The notes under the pieces were generated by a model. It was not told where the DNA came from, ran no database searches, and saw nothing but the letters and a program-made list of their open reading frames with translations. A DNA stretch of 64,000 nt from positions 1,226,472-1,290,471 of the forward strand of contig ML976661.1 in assembly GCA_010015655.1 (NCBI GenBank). The letters run 5' to 3'. Shown here piece after piece: positions 44,798-57,440 of this stretch. How positions within the stretch are numbered: the first letter of the stretch is position 1; every line of letters begins with the position of its first letter. A program made the translations under genes and the position numbers. The stretch comes from Bimuria novae-zelandiae CBS 107.79 (lineage: Eukaryota; Ascomycota; Dothideomycetes; Pleosporales; Didymosphaeriaceae).

Positions 44798-47700
44798 TAG
44801 CTTAACCTAGTTGTCTTAAAGCTTATTTACATACATCTAGAGATACTATTCTAACGTTTAGTTTATTCGCTTAGTTTAGCTATTTATTTTAGGATAGAAG
44901 CTTGTCGTGAGCTTATGCTTAATCCCTAATTTAGCTATAAACGTGGTCTAGTATAACGATGTGAATATCTTGGCCCTGTTTATAATAAACTCGTCAGGTT
45001 GTCTAACCTGTGATATTAGTTCTTATTCCACTATATAGGCTAGTTCTTCTGCTAACATAGCTTCCCTAATTAGCATAAACCTTAACTCCTTAGTAAGTTA
45101 ATAAATTATAACTAAGATTAAGTTATAGGGATCCTTGTTCCTTGGTGCTAGTAATGCTGGTAGCTTTACGATAAAGTCTATAATCCCGCTTAACTATAGT
45201 CTTAGGGGCGGCTGCAGTGGTTATAAGAGGCTATAAGGCTTATATTTCTTAGGCTTATTCTTATAACAGGCTAAATAGTTGCCTAAAACCTTCTATACCG
45301 CCTAGCGTAGCCTAGGGATAGCATATTTGTTCGCGATTCAACGCGTTGTTTTGGTAATCCCTAGGTGTCCCTAATCCTTGTCTTCGTGTAGTTTTTTAAT
45401 TAGCAGCGGAGCTATCTGCTCGCTAATCTAGATATGGTTTTAATAGTCCCGTGCTGTTAATTTTGTAGCTTAGTAGAGATTATACGCTTAGCAATCCTTA
45501 TCCTTAAGCCTATTATAATTCTATATCTCTTTTATAGCTAGCCTATAATAGGTGAGATCCGTGCGCCGTGCTTCCAGTGCTAGCGCAAGCTATATCTTAT
45601 TATAGTAAAGGGTTCTATCCTTCGCGTAGGTTAAGATTATAATATAGTTACCACTATTGTCTTCTTCTATAAGATCTAAACGCCTACTAAGTACGTCTAC
45701 TACGGCGTTTAAGTTGCTAAGTAAATAGGTGATACGGAAGTTAAATTCCGCTATCTATTCTAACTATCTAGCCTGTTATTAATTAAGCTTCTTTGTAGTT
45801 GTGAAGTGCGTAAGGTTAAGGTAATCTAAAAAGACCTCTATTTAGTGCTTTACTCCTTTAAGCTACGCTTCTTATTACTTAAAATAGTTAATAATTGCGA
45901 GCAACTCCTTGTCGTAAATCTTATAATTTAGTTCTGCTCCTAAGAGCTTGCGTGCGTGATAGAAGACGGGTCTCTATTTACTATCGTCGCACTCTTGCAA
46001 TAATACGGCCCCCAGCGCATAGTCTAATGCATCCGTGTAGATGCGATGTCGCCGCTCTGGGTCGTATATCTATAGTAGGGGTGCCATTAGGAATAGGCGT
46101 TTAAGCTACTTAAAAGCCACTATTTCTGCCTTTTGCAAAGATCGCCATTTCCTTATCTTTATAAGTTCTATTAACGGAGCGGTTGTCTTTAAGTAGTTCC
46201 TAATAAATTTGCGATAGAAGTTAGTAAAGCCTAAGAAAGACTAAATATCTTTTACTAATTACGATAGTAGCTATTCTTCTATTATCGCGATCTTCTTTAG
46301 GTCCATCTTAACACCTTCTCGGGATATCACAAATCCCAAATATTCCGTCTTAGTGACATGGAACTCGCACTTCTTAGGGTGTAGGAGTAATTAATACTCT
46401 TGTAACTTCTGTAGTACTTTACGTATATGTCCTTTGTGCTCTTCCAAGGTTCCGTGTGAGTATATTAGGATATCGTCGAGGTACGCCGTATAGAATACGT
46501 TTAAGTATTTATGCAGTACTTAATTTATTAACTCTTAGAAGGTTACTAGTGCGTTAGTTAGCCCTATAGGCATAACTGTGTACTCAAAAAGGCCATATCG
46601 TGTGCGGAACGCCGTTTTCTACTCGTACCCTTTCGCAATTTAAATCCTATGGAATCTATCCTGGACATCGAATTTCGTGAAGTATTTAGCTCCTCGGAGT
46701 CTATCTATAAGCTCCGTTATTAATAGTAACAGGTAGCAATTCTTAATCGTCACGGCGTTTAGCTATCTATAATCTATATAGAGTCGCAGCCTGCCATCTT
46801 TTTTGCGAATAAAGAGTATAGGGAAGGCTACAGGACTCTAACTAGGCTACTATTTCCCTAAGCGTAGATTCTTCTATATTAGCTCTTTTAACTCTTTTTC
46901 TTGTTTGTAGGTGAGGGGCCTTAGGCGTTCTAGCCGTAGCTTAGCTCCCTCTACTAGTAGTATCTCGTGATCCCACTCCTTATGTTTAGGTAGGACAGTC
47001 TTGTCGTGTTCCTTAAACAGGTCTGCGAATTCCTTATATTCTTCTAACAGACTAGGGTTATCTAGAACTATCTTAGTCTCCCGGACCTATATACAGTGCA
47101 CCTGCCCTAGGTATTACTTTAAAATCCTGTCTATCTTGCATACTAATATTTCTTATATTCTAGATAGTTAACTCCTTTTTCTCGCCTAAGGTTAAGGAGT
47201 TTCCCTCCCACTAGGGCTCGCCTAAGCCTTCGCTAGTGGGTCCTGGGGAAGGATCGTTCGTTCAATCCAGTCTATTTATAGATTATGTTATTCTAGCTAT
47301 TTGTATCTAATAATGGCTTCGATGTCTCCTATCTCCGCGATGGTGAAGACGTGTTGGCTCTCTAGGCCTTCTATATTAACTTGTACTGGCGCCGTCTCGA
47401 GGCGTAGCTAACCGTTACCGTATTCTTGCGATTGGGTCCCGTCCGCGAGTCCTATTTATAGCGGTGTTTTCTTATTATAATATAGCATATTATACTTCTT
47501 AACCACTTGTAGGGCGATTAGACACGCGTCTGCCCCTAGGTTAATTAGTGCTATAACACGATATCTATGCACCGTAATGTCTTTAATTAAGCGTTTCTTA
47601 ATTCTACGAGTGTCTACTTAATAAGCTATAATAATTATACTATTACTAGTGTAGCTCGTTGCCTAGTAATAATCTAGTTTTTTAAATTATTAGACCCTTT

Positions 47701-48649
47701 GTCTAAGGTTTTAGGCTAACTAGCGTTGGCTTCCTTAATCTAGTCCTAGACCTTAGATAGCTTAGAGACTTCCTTAATTTAGTGCTACTTATATTATTAT
47801 TAATACAGGGCGTAAGTCTCTTTAATCCTATTAGATTTGTATACTCCTTGATTCCTATGTTGCGGGTAATTTAGAGTAAGGCATTCGTTCTGGGCTAATG
47901 CATTATGCCCTAGATAGCTATCTAAGGAGGCTGCCTTTTCCTATAGGCTCAGGTGTGCGAAGCACTGTAGGTTATATTATTTTTACCTAATTAATAAGTA
48001 GTCCGCGTCTCTTCCTAGCTACGTATTCCTTATTATCGTGCTAGTGTCGCGGGGGTCTAAGCCCTAAGGGAACTAGCCTGTTTCGAACTTCTACTACTTG
48101 TGTAGCTTATAGGTAATATTAAAATATTAATGCTAACTATTCTATTTATAGTGCTTAGCCTAATAGGCTAGAAAGTGCTCGTGGCAATTATTAGGCACGC
48201 TGCACTGGCTCTGCTTTAGCCTATAGTGTTCTAAACCTCCTAGAAAATAGGAGGCCCTAACTCTAGCCTTAGAGTGTTGTTGGCATCTTTTACGCGTGCA
48301 TTACCACCATTTAGCGTATTCATGTCGTTCCTGTATCGTGATCTGGCGTAGGTATTGTTTTGGGCGCCCCTGTAGTTTCTCCGCTAGCTAGTAGGCGTCC
48401 CATGCGTGTGCCCCTTAGACAATTACTTTTGCCTTACACTAAGATAATTGATGTAGCGCACTGCTGCACATCTAGCAGGTGTTATTAGCCAGTCTTTAGA
48501 AGATCTAGTACTTAAGAAGGGTTTTTTGTTTCTCTTCCTCTTCTATTGGCTCCAGGATCTCCTGCGTGAGATCCACTCCGTCGGCTTCTACTGGCGTGAG
48601 GGTGGCTATAGCTACTTGTAGGAGGTTAGTCGTATTAACCTTAGTCTCC

Positions 48650-49617
48650 TAATCGTTATAGTCTTTGGCGAAGTAGCCTGGCTTGCCATATTAAAGGCAG
48701 GCTTTATCTTTAAACCTCTATTCTTGCTCTTCCTGCAAGATACTGTTCTTGCCCTAGTAACTCTTCTTTAGTCTATATAGCTATTTTCCCTTGCCGTTCT
48801 TCTTTTTGTACTATTAGGCTTTATTAGTCATAATAACATCTCTGTCCTGGTCTCTTCCTGCGGGCCTGGATCAATTCTCTTTTCTAGTAAGTAGCCTAGT
48901 ATCATGCTGTTTTTCTAGCTTGCGTTTGTATAGGCGATTATCTGCTTTAATTACATTATTAATAAGTTCTTCTAGGTCGTCTGCTTTTCCTTGGTAGACT
49001 AATTCGTCTTTGACCAATTCTTTTAGTCCGTTGTAGTAGGCAATTATAAGTGGGGCTTCTCCCTATTCTTTAAGTTCTGCCATAATCTGTTTAAACTCTA
49101 GTGTATAGAGTACCGCTGATTTCTCCTCACGTAGGCGCTGGAGGCGTATTTTGGCTTAATATCCTTTATTAATAGTGCTAAACATTCCTTTTATAGCCTT
49201 GCGAAAAGACTCCTAGTCCTTAAAGGCGTCTTTAGTGGCGTCTAAACTATAATCCTCTAATTTGCTATTTTCGAGGAAATTATTAATTATTAGTCTAGCC
49301 TATATAGCTGCCTTATCTTGCATGTTTATGCAGGTAACTAAGATCTTATCTTATTCTGTATTAAACTTTCCTAGGTTGTAACGGATAAATAGTTCTATCT
49401 AGGTTAGGAACGTTCCTGGGTAACCCTTTCCTAAATAGGGTTCGGGCTTTAGGACCTTTGGTTGATGTTTTGCATTTTCCCATTAGCTCATCTTTTCGCT
49501 TATCTAGTTGATGATTTCCTGTAACTGGGCTATCTAAGCCGCTTGTTCGATAACCATCTCTCCTAGGGTCTTTTCCTTAGGTGCCGGAGCTGCGGTGGTC
49601 GAACTAGGTCCTGCCAT
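48650..49617 (-). pseudogene. gypsy element 3 gag
   Basis: Starts MAGPSSTTAAPAPKEKTLGE at 49617, then EPYLGKGYPGTFL, an 'LF..W....F' type capsid region (ELKE, YYNGLKELVKDEL) and a zinc knuckle (YGKPGYFAKD). Stops are few and nearly all TAG/TAA at Trp/Gln positions. It would build the particle of the element. Confidence 0.65.
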
Positions 49618-49652
49618 TATACTATAGGGTAGTTAAAGTATTATAAGGCTCT

Positions 49653-49803
49653 CACACCTTATTCTGATCTAAGTTAGGGTGGTAAGGTATCGTGGTGCTT
49701 CACGGATTATTTAGTAGTACAAGTTAATGCGACACTTAGCGCGGCTAGACAATCTAATCTTATAACGAATAAGATAACTATTAGTCTGTATAGGAGAACG
49801 TAC
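49653..49803 (-). repeat. partial 5' LTR of gypsy element 3
   Basis: Matches 43013-43163 at high identity (for example CACGGATTATTTAGTAGTAC), then diverges at about 49803, where the right part of TIR element copy A begins. The outer two thirds of the LTR are missing. Confidence 0.75.
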
Positions 49804-50009
49804 TCATTATGTTATTAAATATATTAAAGACTATTATAGCGTTACGATAACTTTAAATTCTTTTAGATTCAAGAAATAAGATAGTAAGCTAAATATCTGC
49901 TTTATTTAGCGCTATTTAAGTAACGTTGTGTGGAGCTATTATATGTCAAGCTAAGAAAGGTATAAAAACTTAGTAGGGTGAGGCACTCCCTTATTAATTA
50001 CGTTAGTCC
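49804..50009. mobile_element. TIR DNA transposon, copy A, right part
   Basis: Ends with AAAACTTAGTAGGGTGAGGC...ACGTTA, the inverted counterpart of 30352 onward (TAACGT...ACCCTACTAA). The preceding bases loosely follow the right end of copy B. With 30352-31376 it forms one element split by the gypsy nest; its central part is lost. Confidence 0.55.
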
Positions 50010-51090
50010 TAAAACTATTACTTTTTCTGCGCCCTTTAAGGCGCTTTATAGTAGCCTTAGGTAGTTTTAAGATATTTATATTAGCATCTATAAAGCTATC
50101 TAATCGTATTCATGGTTGCGTAACTAGTAGCTTATTACTATAACTTTACGCAAACGTGTTCTTTCTTTACACCTACTATATATACTAAGTAGCGTAGGCA
50201 TTAACTATAAACTATAGCTTTACAATATACTTATAGCATAAGTAGTACAAGTTCTACTACGTAATAATAGGTTTAATAGGCTGAAGGATTTTATAATTAT
50301 TAGCTAACGTGCTAAATAGTAACTTAGTATAAGTAAGACGCTAAAAGTCCTTAAAGAGCTATACTATTATAGTATTTTAATATAGTTAATAATACTAAAT
50401 AGCACGCTAAGTAGGCCTACGCGCCTCTACTTATAAAATTATATATATTAATAAGCTCTTATATATTATTATTAAATAAGGTAGCGCTACTCTTACCCTA
50501 AAAAAGTGTCTAGCTAATAAGGTTAAGCGTATAAGATCTATAGTAGAGGCGCTAGTAAATAGTATTAAAACTATACTTTTAAGCTACTATACTATTATTA
50601 CTAGTAGTAGCGTTATTAAGTATAAAGCAACTAATTAACTATAATATAATTTTAAAATCCTATAGCGTTTTTATAACGACCTTAACTGTCCTCTCGCTAC
50701 TATAAGCGCTTATTACCTAGGGCAGTACTATAGGCAAGTTTTTTAAGTTACCTTTACTATTAATAAAATACGCAATAACGCCTAGAAAGATACGCTTAAT
50801 ACCCTTTATTATTTATTTATTAAATCTAAGGTATACTTTACTAAGCGCCTATAATAGTTATAAAATAACGCATAGCTTTAGGTACTCGAATAAGCGCGTA
50901 ACGTACTAATAGATATTTATATAAAATATCTAAAGTGCTTATTCTACTAGTAGGTTAGTAGCTTTAAGGAGGCGTCGAAAAGCTAGTATTTTAAACTTAA
51001 AGAAAGAGTAATTATTTTTAATAAGCTAGCTAATAGTTACTAGCTAAAAGCGCTAGGTATTAAAGCTATAAGTTTATTAGTTACTACCTT
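50010..51090. repeat. RIP-degraded DNA, unclassified
   Basis: TpA-rich. A plus frame at about 50700-51060 is less interrupted, but no motif was recognised. Confidence 0.4.
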
Positions 51091-51620
51091 AAACAATCCG
51101 ACGGCGTTTTGGCCGCCGTTTTCGGGTGCCCGCGCTGCCATTTTCTGACGCTGACTTGCCACTAAACCTCCCTACTCACGCGCCGAACAGCTCGGGCGCA
51201 CGTGCTCTCCGGATTACCTACTTCAGCTAGCGTAGTCGCGCTACTACCCCAACTGCGAGGAAGTTCAGCAGCAGAGCTCTCGGCACGCTTTCACAATCCA
51301 ACGGCGCCCAGATCACACTACATCCTACGTTTCAAAACACCACGCGCTCTCCTTTCCCTCGCACGGATACCCCATCGCCATCGCCATGGCATTCTCGTCC
51401 GGGCTCTCGCCCAAGGGGCGGATTGCGGCACCCCTGCTGCCAGGAACGCGAGTGTGTGGAGCACCAGCTCTCGACACCACTCGCTCTCCCATCTTGGCTA
51501 GCGTTTCCTCATGATGCCCCGACGAGGGCCCGGTTTCCAGTTCTCTGCACAAGAGCAACGCGGCGGCACCGCCTGCGACCTTGTTAGCTAGCTCCATCCT
51601 ATTCTTATCCTCACCACCTA
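51091..51620. other. GC-rich unmutated island
   Basis: About 530 bp of high GC content with normal CpA/TpG, flanked on both sides by RIP-mutated DNA. It starts with a hairpin (ACGGCG...CGCCGT near 51100). ORFs exist on both strands (51202-51501 plus, 51645-51325 minus) but overlap and show no motif. It lies 250-780 bp upstream of the DUF3435 relic. It may be a captured or recently inserted fragment, or a promoter region spared from RIP. Confidence 0.5.
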
Positions 51621-51875
51621 AGATACTAACTAAAATAGAGGCCACACTACTAGCGGGCTACTTAAAGGCCTTTCTACTTATTATTTATTTACTAAAGTCT
51701 TAAGTAAGGATAGGTATCTCTGCTTCCCTGTTTTTAGTAATATTTATTTAAGCTAAAATTCTTTAGTACCCCTCTTTTTCTTTACGCTCTACCTTAAACG
51801 CCTTACCTTTAAATATTCTACTTTTAGACACTTTACCTTATTATAAACTATAGCAATATATAATAACGCTTTTTA

Positions 51876-53600
51876 ATGAATTTTTTTTCGAAATCTAAAG
51901 GTTCCTTTAATAAGAGTAATTATACTAGGCCTAATTCTAATATAAATAATAGTATAGAGTTAAATATAAATCTAATAGACGTTAATACGTCTATAGATAA
52001 GGGTAATAAAAATAAAGATAAAGTATAGCTTTTCCTTAATAAAAATTATTTATCTGAGTAGTATCTTTAGTAGCTAGAGACCTTCGACGAAGAAGACTAT
52101 ATAAAAGAAAACTATAAAAATAGTAGTACTTACCTAATTAATTATATAAAAAATTAATAATATTAGTAAATCTCTTGTTCCCTTCCTGTCTACGCTAGAA
52201 TATATAGGACTAATAGTATATAGGTACTAGATATACTTTAGGAAAGACTAGAACTACGCCTACTTAACTATATTTATTTAGTACTTTTTATATATTCTTT
52301 AACTAGCTATTAAGTTCGCGCTAAAAAAAAAGAGAAAAAGATATTAAGGGACTAAGCACGCTAGCTCTTTGAAGACATAATAAAAGTTTTTTACTTAGTA
52401 TATAAAAGAGCTACTAGCTTAAAGCTAAATAAGAAAACAAACTAAAGTATGTATAAGGTATAGAGGCTTCGCTATAGAGGTCTAGCGTTACAGGCATACC
52501 TCCGACGTCTAACTTAAGGGACAGGTACTAAGAAAGCTAATAAAGAAGTACGGCCTTATAAAGGTAGATTAAGATAAGAACTGCATGTATATTAAATATC
52601 TAGCGCTTATACTATAAATAAATCTAGTTACGACTAAAAAGAGATACCCTTATAAATGCTATTAGATATAAGCTTAACTCTATCTATAACTAAGTAGTTT
52701 TATAGCTAACTAGATATAGGCTCTTCTTAGTCTTTACTATTAGTATATACTGGTTACTTTGCTACAGGATCTAGAGGGTAGTCCTTATTAGGTATTATTA
52801 AAATATACTTTTAAATTTACTAAGTAGTTCCTTAGTATTAAATATATATATATTAGTACGCTTTCTATCTACTAGGCAAAATAAAAATACCTACCTTTTA
52901 AGGAATACTTTTACTATCTTTAAAATTATTTATAATAAAATTTTTAATTTAAACCTATACGTCTTCCTCTTTACCGTACTTTTTTATAACTAGACATTTA
53001 TAGCCTATAATCTAACTCTCTTAAAAAAACTAAGTAGGCTTACTATCCCGCTAGGCCGTAATAAGCTACTACTACGCCTTAACTAGGCCTTTAAACCATA
53101 CTCCCGTGTTTCGCAAAGCAGAACTGACTCTATATAGCTAGGCTATTTCGCCTACGGAGCCTCTTCCCTACTCCACCCTACTACTATGGATCCAAACACT
53201 AGGGAAAATTACAAGGTCTGCATAGGTAACCCGTCCCTATTTACTAAGATATATAGCAGGTAAAATATTTAATAAGAATAGTAAGCTTTATACGATATTA
53301 TATGCAAGGTATAAGAGTAACATAGTACGTAAGTAACGTTAGTAAGGGTATAGAGAACCTAATAATAAGTCACGTAAGTATATTAACGTTCCTAAAGTAT
53401 TACTTTTTATAATATATTATAGTTAATACGCAGGCTATTATGTAAGGTATTTAGCCTTAAATAGCGCTAATATAGGTATCCTGTACTATAAGCTATTTAA
53501 TTAATTATTATTAGCTACGGTAACCTACTCTAGAATAGACTATATTAGTAAATAATAATCTTCTTTAATATACCCTTATTATTAATTAGTAGAAGAAAAC
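51876..53600 (+). pseudogene. DUF3435 protein (fungal tyrosine-recombinase-like), RIP-destroyed
   Basis: ATG at 51876 (MNFFSKSKGSFNKSNYT) opens a plus-strand gene relic over 1.7 kb, now spread over shifted frames with stops at Trp/Gln positions. Readable blocks in order are NYAYLTIFI, LAIKFALKKKRKRY, GTKHASSLKT, YIKYLALIL, INLVTTKKRYPYKCY, LYYQYILVTLL, DLEGSPYQVLLKYTFKFTKQ, LSRLTIPLGRNKL, PVFRKAELTLYS, ISPTEPLPYSTLLLWIQTLG and TRPYLLRYIAG. These match the order of DUF3435 proteins, whose core is a tyrosine-recombinase fold and which includes the 'captains' of Starship elements. The relic is followed directly by a gypsy pol fragment. Whether it ever was a captain cannot be decided here. Confidence 0.75.
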
Positions 53601-53649
53601 TATACTTAGCTAAGAACTTACGCTAAAGGTCGCTAGAATATAAAAATCT

Positions 53650-56600
53650 TAAAAGGTGTAATTATTAATCCTAGATGCCCTGATAGGACGGGTTAGACAA
53701 TAAACTAAGGGACTCTTAGCTACTAGAATTATAAAGATTCTAGAGGAAAACCTGGGAAAAGTATAACTTATTTAAATTAGATAACTAGATCTCCACGCGA
53801 AAAGAGTTAATTAAATCCCGCTAGAGTATAAGGAGTACGCGGGACTCTTTGAGGAAGTTAAAGGAAAAGAACTATAAGTGTACGAAAAATAAAATTATAA
53901 AATACTTTTAATAAAAGGCACGAAGCTATGCCCAGAACGTTTTTACTTAATATTAATAAACTAGGAGAAAGAGTAATAGCAATACTTAAAGAAAAACCTT
54001 ATAAAAAGGTATACCTAAGAAAGTTAAAGCCTAGTAGCTTTTCCTATACTCTAGGTACCTAAGAAGAACGGTAAACTACAACTCTATATAAATATAAATA
54101 GCTAAAATGGCTACGGTTAAAAATTAGTACCTGCTACTATTAATTAAGAGCTTATAGATAGACTCTAGGGAGCTAAATAGTTTATAAAATCTAATATATA
54201 CAAATAGTTAAGAGACACGAGTAGAGAACTGTGTTTAGAACTTATTATAGTCATTACAAGTATACTATAATGTCTTTTAGACTAATAAACGCGCCGGCGA
54301 TATTTTAAGCAGTTATTAATATGGCCTTATATAAATACTTAGACGTATTTTATATAGCATACCTTAATAATGTACTTATTTACTCTACCAAAATGCTTAG
54401 TGAGCATGTAGAACACGTTAAGAAAGTACTTAAGAAAATAAAGAAGTATTAATTACTTCTTTATCCTAATAAGTGTAAATTCTACGTCATGAAGATAAAG
54501 TACCTGAGATTTATTATCTGAAAGGAAGAGGTAGCTATAGACCTAAAAAAAATTACTACTATATAAGAATAATTAGTTTCTATGGTAATAAAGAATATTT
54601 AATCCTTCTTAGGGTTTACTAACTTTTGCCAGAAATTTATTAAGGATTATTCCAAGACTACGACACTATTAACGGAACTTACAAAGAAGGGAGAAAGGGA
54701 AACTACCTAGCCCCTTATAAAAAAAACTATTAGAGGTATTTAGAGAACTATAGAAGACCACGCGAGTAGAGACAGATGTATTAGACTACGCACTAAAAGC
54801 GATACTCTTATAATAGTATAATAATAGGAAGTAGAGACCAGTTTTTTATTTAAAGAAGTTCTTAGAAGTAGAGCTTAATTATACTATTTATAATAAGAAA
54901 TACTCAGGATAGTAAATACCTCTAAATAATAAAAAGCCTAACTTACGGAAGCGCGCTTTAAAATAGAGACATAAATAAACTATTAAAACCTTACTAGCTT
55001 TATAATAACTAAAAAACTTAACTAATAATAGGTACGATAGGCCGAATTTTTAGTAAACTTTATTTTTACTATATAATATTAATCTAGAACTTTAAATAGA
55101 GTAGCGGAGGCTTAAAGTAGAAGGTTAGATCTAATAAAAGATAAACTAGACCTATATAACGCGGTGCTATAAGTAAGGCATAACAGAACTATTAAATATG
55201 ACTAACTAAGGATTAAGTTTCACGCGGCTAGCCTACTATATATAGGACTAGTAGTATATAACTTTCAGGATTACGAATAATTTACCGCAGAGCAGCGTAA
55301 AGAATACGAGCTTTTTTTTTACACGGACTTAATAAGACTCGATAAGACTATTAAGGTAGGGTTATTATAAAATTAGAATATAAAGGAACCTTAATTAAAG
55401 GACGACATAAATTACAAAAATAGAAACAACTAGGCATAAAAGAAATAACGCGTTAAATCGCAAATAAATATACTATTTTTAGACTTCAATAGGTAATAAC
55501 GCAAGTTATAAGTAACTATTTAGCATGCTATAAGAATAAGCTAAAGAAATATAAGCCTTATAAACTACTCTAACCCCTATCAGTACCTAGGAGACTATAG
55601 TAAAGTATAATAATAGACTTTATAGTAAAACTCTTAAAATTGCTATAGCTGAGAACGAAACGAATATGCGACACTATTATAGTAATAGTTAATTATTTAA
55701 TAAAAGTAGCTACGTTTAGACTAATAGAAGAATCTATAACTATAAAGGAACTAGTATATAAGGCAGACAACGTAGTGTTTGCAAAATACGGGCTACTAGA
55801 AGAGTTTATTATAAATAGAGACAAGCTCTTTAAGTTAAGGTATTATAATACCTCTATAGCGGCACTAGGCACGAATCGGAAACTATTAATAAGTTTCTAT
55901 TCCTAGACTAATAGATAAATAGAATATATAAATTAAACACTAGAATAGTACTTTGTTACAAGGGCTCTATGTACCTATGTCTGGTCCGGATTAGGGGAAA
56001 ATAGGTTAAGGGTAAAGTGCCTTACAGATATTTAGTAGTCGAAAGCTAGAAATAGCTACGAGATAGGTTTTAAAAATTATCTAATTTAATAATAAACTAT
56101 AGAATAACTAACTAGGATATTTACTAATCTATTATAGAAGATATACTCGTAGTATATTAAGTTAACTATAAGGAGCAGGAAAAGTATAGAGAAATTAATA
56201 AACTATATACTATTTATTTTAGTCCTTACTATTATTTAAATTATTATTATAGTCCTGCTAAGATCCTTCTCCTAGAGATAGTTCCTAGGACTTACTATAG
56301 TCCTAACTCTTATACGGGACTTTTTACTTATGTAGGACTTTATTACGTGCTTGCTAACCTAAGCTGCCCCAGGCTACTGTGTGTTTCCCTAGCGCGGTTA
56401 TTCTACTAATAATAACTCTCTTGGCGTAATTATCAGGTTCCATTATTCCTATGGGATTCGTGATCGTAACATACGTACGATTCTACGTTAATATATAATA
56501 AGATAATTAGGTAGAGTTACTACTAATAGCCTAGCTAGTATATAATAGCGCAAGGTCAGGCACGAGGGAATACTCTCTACACTATATAAACTATAGATAT

Positions 56601-57240
56601 AAGATAATTGCTTACTAAGACTTAAGAGATATAGAAAGCGTTTCTATAAAAGCTTAAAACAAGGCTTAAAAGATAAAAGAATTACCTAAAGGGCCTCTAT
56701 AGTATTTAAAAATGCTAATAAGCAAATGATTAAGGGACTAACCCTTGAAAGCGGGGATAAAGTTTTCCTATTCTAAAAAAATATAAGGACAAAACAACTT
56801 AGCAGGAAACTAAATTACCTTAGGATAAGTTTTTTTAAAGTATAAGAAACTAAAGAACCTATTATAACTAAACTACTCTTATTACTAGGTATAAAGATCT
56901 ATTCTACGTTTTATAAATTACTTTTAGAACTAGCATCCCTAGACGCTCCAGTTAAGATCTAGTTAAAACTAAAAGATAATAGGTATAATGTTAAAGAAAT
57001 TAGGGATCTAAGAATAATTTAAGATTAGCCTAAATACTTAGTTAAGTAGAAAGGATAGATAGAATAATATAATATGTAAGAATAAAAGGAAAATCTCACG
57101 AATTATGAAAAGTTAATAATAGATTATCACCAGCGACGTTTTGAAGCAAGAAGTTAAGAACTAACGAATTAAGAAAGAAAGAAAGGAAGAAAGGTTAAAG
57201 GATAAGAGGGAATTAAAATTAGAAGAAGAAAGTTTAGCCT
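53650..57240 (+). mobile_element. Ty3/gypsy element 4 (chromovirus), 5' truncated, with inserted LTR
   Basis: Plus strand. It begins just before RT (IPLEYKEYAGLFEEV), followed by RT with MSFRLINAPAIFQ and AYLNNVLIYS (YLDD to YLNN at about 54358-54387) and LGFTNFCQKFIKDYS. RNase H and integrase come next. The integrase is cut after IN*TLE*Y at 55953 by a 518-bp LTR and resumes at 56472. A chromodomain lies at about 56985-57130, with KEIRDLRII, PKYLVK*KG*IE and ENLTNYEKLI. Chromodomains direct such elements to heterochromatin. Gag, protease and 5' LTR were not found, and the left flank is the DUF3435 relic. Confidence 0.75.
55954..56471 (-). repeat. solo LTR inserted in gypsy element 4
   Basis: 518 bp with TGTTAC...GTAACA ends, same family as 62593-63102 (shared CCGGACCAG and CCCTTGTAACA end). 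It lies within the integrase reading frame, whose two sides continue each other, so an LTR inserted and its internal part was later lost by LTR recombination. The flanks (TACTT, TACGT) are not an exact duplication. Confidence 0.75.
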
Positions 57241-57295
57241 GTAACTAGCTTAAGATAGCCACTTAGCGTGCGAGTTACGACATTTCGCAATTCGA

Positions 57296-57440
57296 ATTGT
57301 TAATAATTAATTAATCTATTAATTAATGAGTTATTTTTCTTAAATTAATCCTATTAATTAAACCAATCTCTCTTTCTCTCTATAATTAATTAGTTTAATT
57401 TTTTTCTATTTTTTTAATTGATTAATGAATTCTTTTAATC
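57296..57440. repeat. TTAA-rich low-complexity tract
   Basis: Clusters of TTAATTAATTAAT-like words and a CT-rich run (TCTCTCTTTCTCTC). A similar tract occurs at 61848-61975. Confidence 0.6.

Larger units (their letters stand above)
43013..49803 (-). mobile_element. Ty3/gypsy element 3, minus orientation, 5' LTR truncated
   Basis: The 3' LTR (43013-43454) is preceded on the minus strand by a purine tract (AAAGAGGGGGATAG), and a partial 5' LTR stands at 49653-49803. Gag starts at ATG 49617 (MAGPSSTTAAPAPKEKTLGE). A zinc knuckle is at about 48710-48668 (YGKPGYFAKD). Protease has ALINLGADACLI near 47560. Reverse transcriptase has an intact YLDDILIYS at about 46485-46459. Integrase ends with AQLAYNSARSATTGYSPYYA (44797-44579). 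Mutation is modest. Between integrase and the 3' LTR lies a plus-strand coding segment (43690-44010). Confidence 0.82.

Noticed and set aside
51202..51645. ORFs on both strands in the GC-rich island
   Set aside because: Long ORFs are expected by chance at high GC; neither shows a motif.
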